Assembly (NCBI GenBank): GCA_027083015.1
Contig: JALWQS010000136.1
Coordinates: 1 to 42,195 of the forward strand
DNA: 42,195 nucleotides
DNA from: Candidatus Woesearchaeota archaeon
GTDB lineage: Archaea > Nanobdellota > Nanobdellia > Woesearchaeales > UBA11576
Reading direction: 5' to 3'
Shown: positions 41,570-42,195 of the stretch, in pieces
How the letters are laid out: each line of letters begins with the position of its first letter
Numbering within the stretch: the stretch's first letter is position 1
Notes under the pieces: model-generated
Seen by the model: only the letters and a program-made list of their open reading frames with translations
What the model was told of the DNA's origin: nothing
Databases searched by the model: none
Program-made: the position numbers and the translations under genes

Positions 41570-42195
41570 ATGGAGTTTAATGAGATTGTTGAAAGTTTGC
41601 ATCCTCTGGAGAGGAGAGTTTTGCCTTATCTTGATAAATGTAGTTCTCTTTCTGAATTGGCTAAGGCGTCTGGACTTTCTGAAGTTGAGGCTATGCGAGC
41701 TCTTCAGTGGCTTGAGAATAAGCAGGCTCTTCATATATCTACAGGTGTTCGCGAGATTGTCAAACTTGATGACAATGGTCATGGTTACCTGAAGGATGGT
41801 TTGCCTGAAAGGCGGTTTTTAGAAGCGATTAAGGATAAGGAGCTTTTATTGGCAGATATTGCTAAGACTGCTTCTTTGTCTAAGGAAGAGCTTAATGCTT
41901 GTATTGGTTTGTTGAAGAAGAAAGCAGCTATTGAGTTTGCTCACGGTAACGTTTCTATCACTGAACAGGGCAGGAAGATTCTTGATAAGGAATGGCTTGA
42001 GGAACGTCTTCTTAAGAGATTGGATTCTGAGGATATCGAATTAGGGTCTCTTGCTCCTGAGGAACGGTTCGCTTATGATATTTTTGTCAAGCGTAAGGGT
42101 ATTGTTCAGCTTGTTGTTAAGCGCATCAAGACTTTTGAGCTTACAGATTTAGGCAGGCGCTTGGCTTCTGTTGATATTAAAGAGGAGAATACTAT
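41570..42195 (+). CDS. pheS: phenylalanyl-tRNA synthetase alpha subunit, 5' part
   Basis: The open frame runs from the ATG at 41570 off the end of the window (208 codons, no stop). It begins MEFNEIVESLHPLERRVLPY with LSEVEAMRALQWLENKQAL, the winged-helix DNA-binding-fold repeats at the N-terminus of archaeal/eukaryotic PheS. Further winged-helix-like units follow (IAKTASLSKEELNACIGLLK; ITEQGRKILDKEWLEERLL). The aminoacylation core lies beyond the window. The enzyme joins Phe to tRNA(Phe) as an alpha2beta2 tetramer with PheT. The TATA box 26 bases upstream and the absence of a ribosome site suggest leaderless translation. Confidence 0.9.
   Translation, partial: MEFNEIVESLHPLERRVLPYLDKCSSLSELAKASGLSEVEAMRALQWLENKQALHISTGVREIVKLDDNGHGYLKDGLPERRFLEAIKDKELLLADIAKTASLSKEELNACIGLLKKKAAIEFAHGNVSITEQGRKILDKEWLEERLLKRLDSEDIELGSLAPEERFAYDIFVKRKGIVQLVVKRIKTFELTDLGRRLASVDIKEENT

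Overview
This 42 kb window most likely comes from a DPANN archaeon of the Woesearchaeota/Pacearchaeota type. The information-processing genes are archaeal: RadA recombinase, an RPA-type single-strand DNA-binding protein, pelota, a TrmB-like regulator and the archaeal form of PheS. Promoters are TATA/BRE boxes, several of them 26-29 bp upstream of start codons (leaderless genes), and terminators are T tracts. Many proteins have the short basic-plus-hydrophobic N-termini typical of this group. The lineage call is inference from protein style; there is no rRNA or tRNA in the window to confirm it. The plus strand is T-rich (and G+T-rich) whichever strand is transcribed, and this creates long spurious antisense frames.

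Region 1 (1-12639, plus strand) is a run of eight exported or membrane-anchored proteins, several with overlapping ends. Three anchored proteins come first; the third joins an alpha/beta hydrolase to an SGNH hydrolase. Next come a calcineurin-type phosphoesterase fused to a C39-like cysteine peptidase, a Cys-rich single-pass membrane protein, a VanY/M15-like domain fused to a second C39-like peptidase, a paralogous Cys-rich membrane protein, and a lysozyme-like (SLT) protein with a beta-rich tail. This looks like a surface or secreted hydrolase system of the kind used against bacterial walls or a host envelope. A strongly structured RNA leader lies between the first two genes (about 680-750).

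Region 2 (12644-32443, mostly minus strand) is dominated by surface proteins: a MopE-like repeat protein, a 1300-residue prepilin-like protein cotranscribed with a winged-helix regulator, a NodB-type deacetylase with a lipoprotein, three tandem paralogous lipoproteins, a coiled-coil/transmembrane protein ending in a second decayed M15-like domain, and a prepilin-like beta protein. A plus-strand lipoprotein sits at 14555. Inserted among them is a DNA maintenance block (RPA, a YdjM-like membrane protein, a 91-residue conserved protein and RadA).

Region 3 (32600-42195) is mostly housekeeping: pelota, a small protein, acetate kinase, acetyl-CoA synthetase, phosphotransacetylase, a four-helix membrane protein with a long coiled coil, a TrmB-like regulator with a long structured leader, and the 5' part of pheS. 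Pta, AckA and Acs together give two routes between acetate and acetyl-CoA. No tRNA, rRNA, CRISPR array, transposase or integrase was seen.
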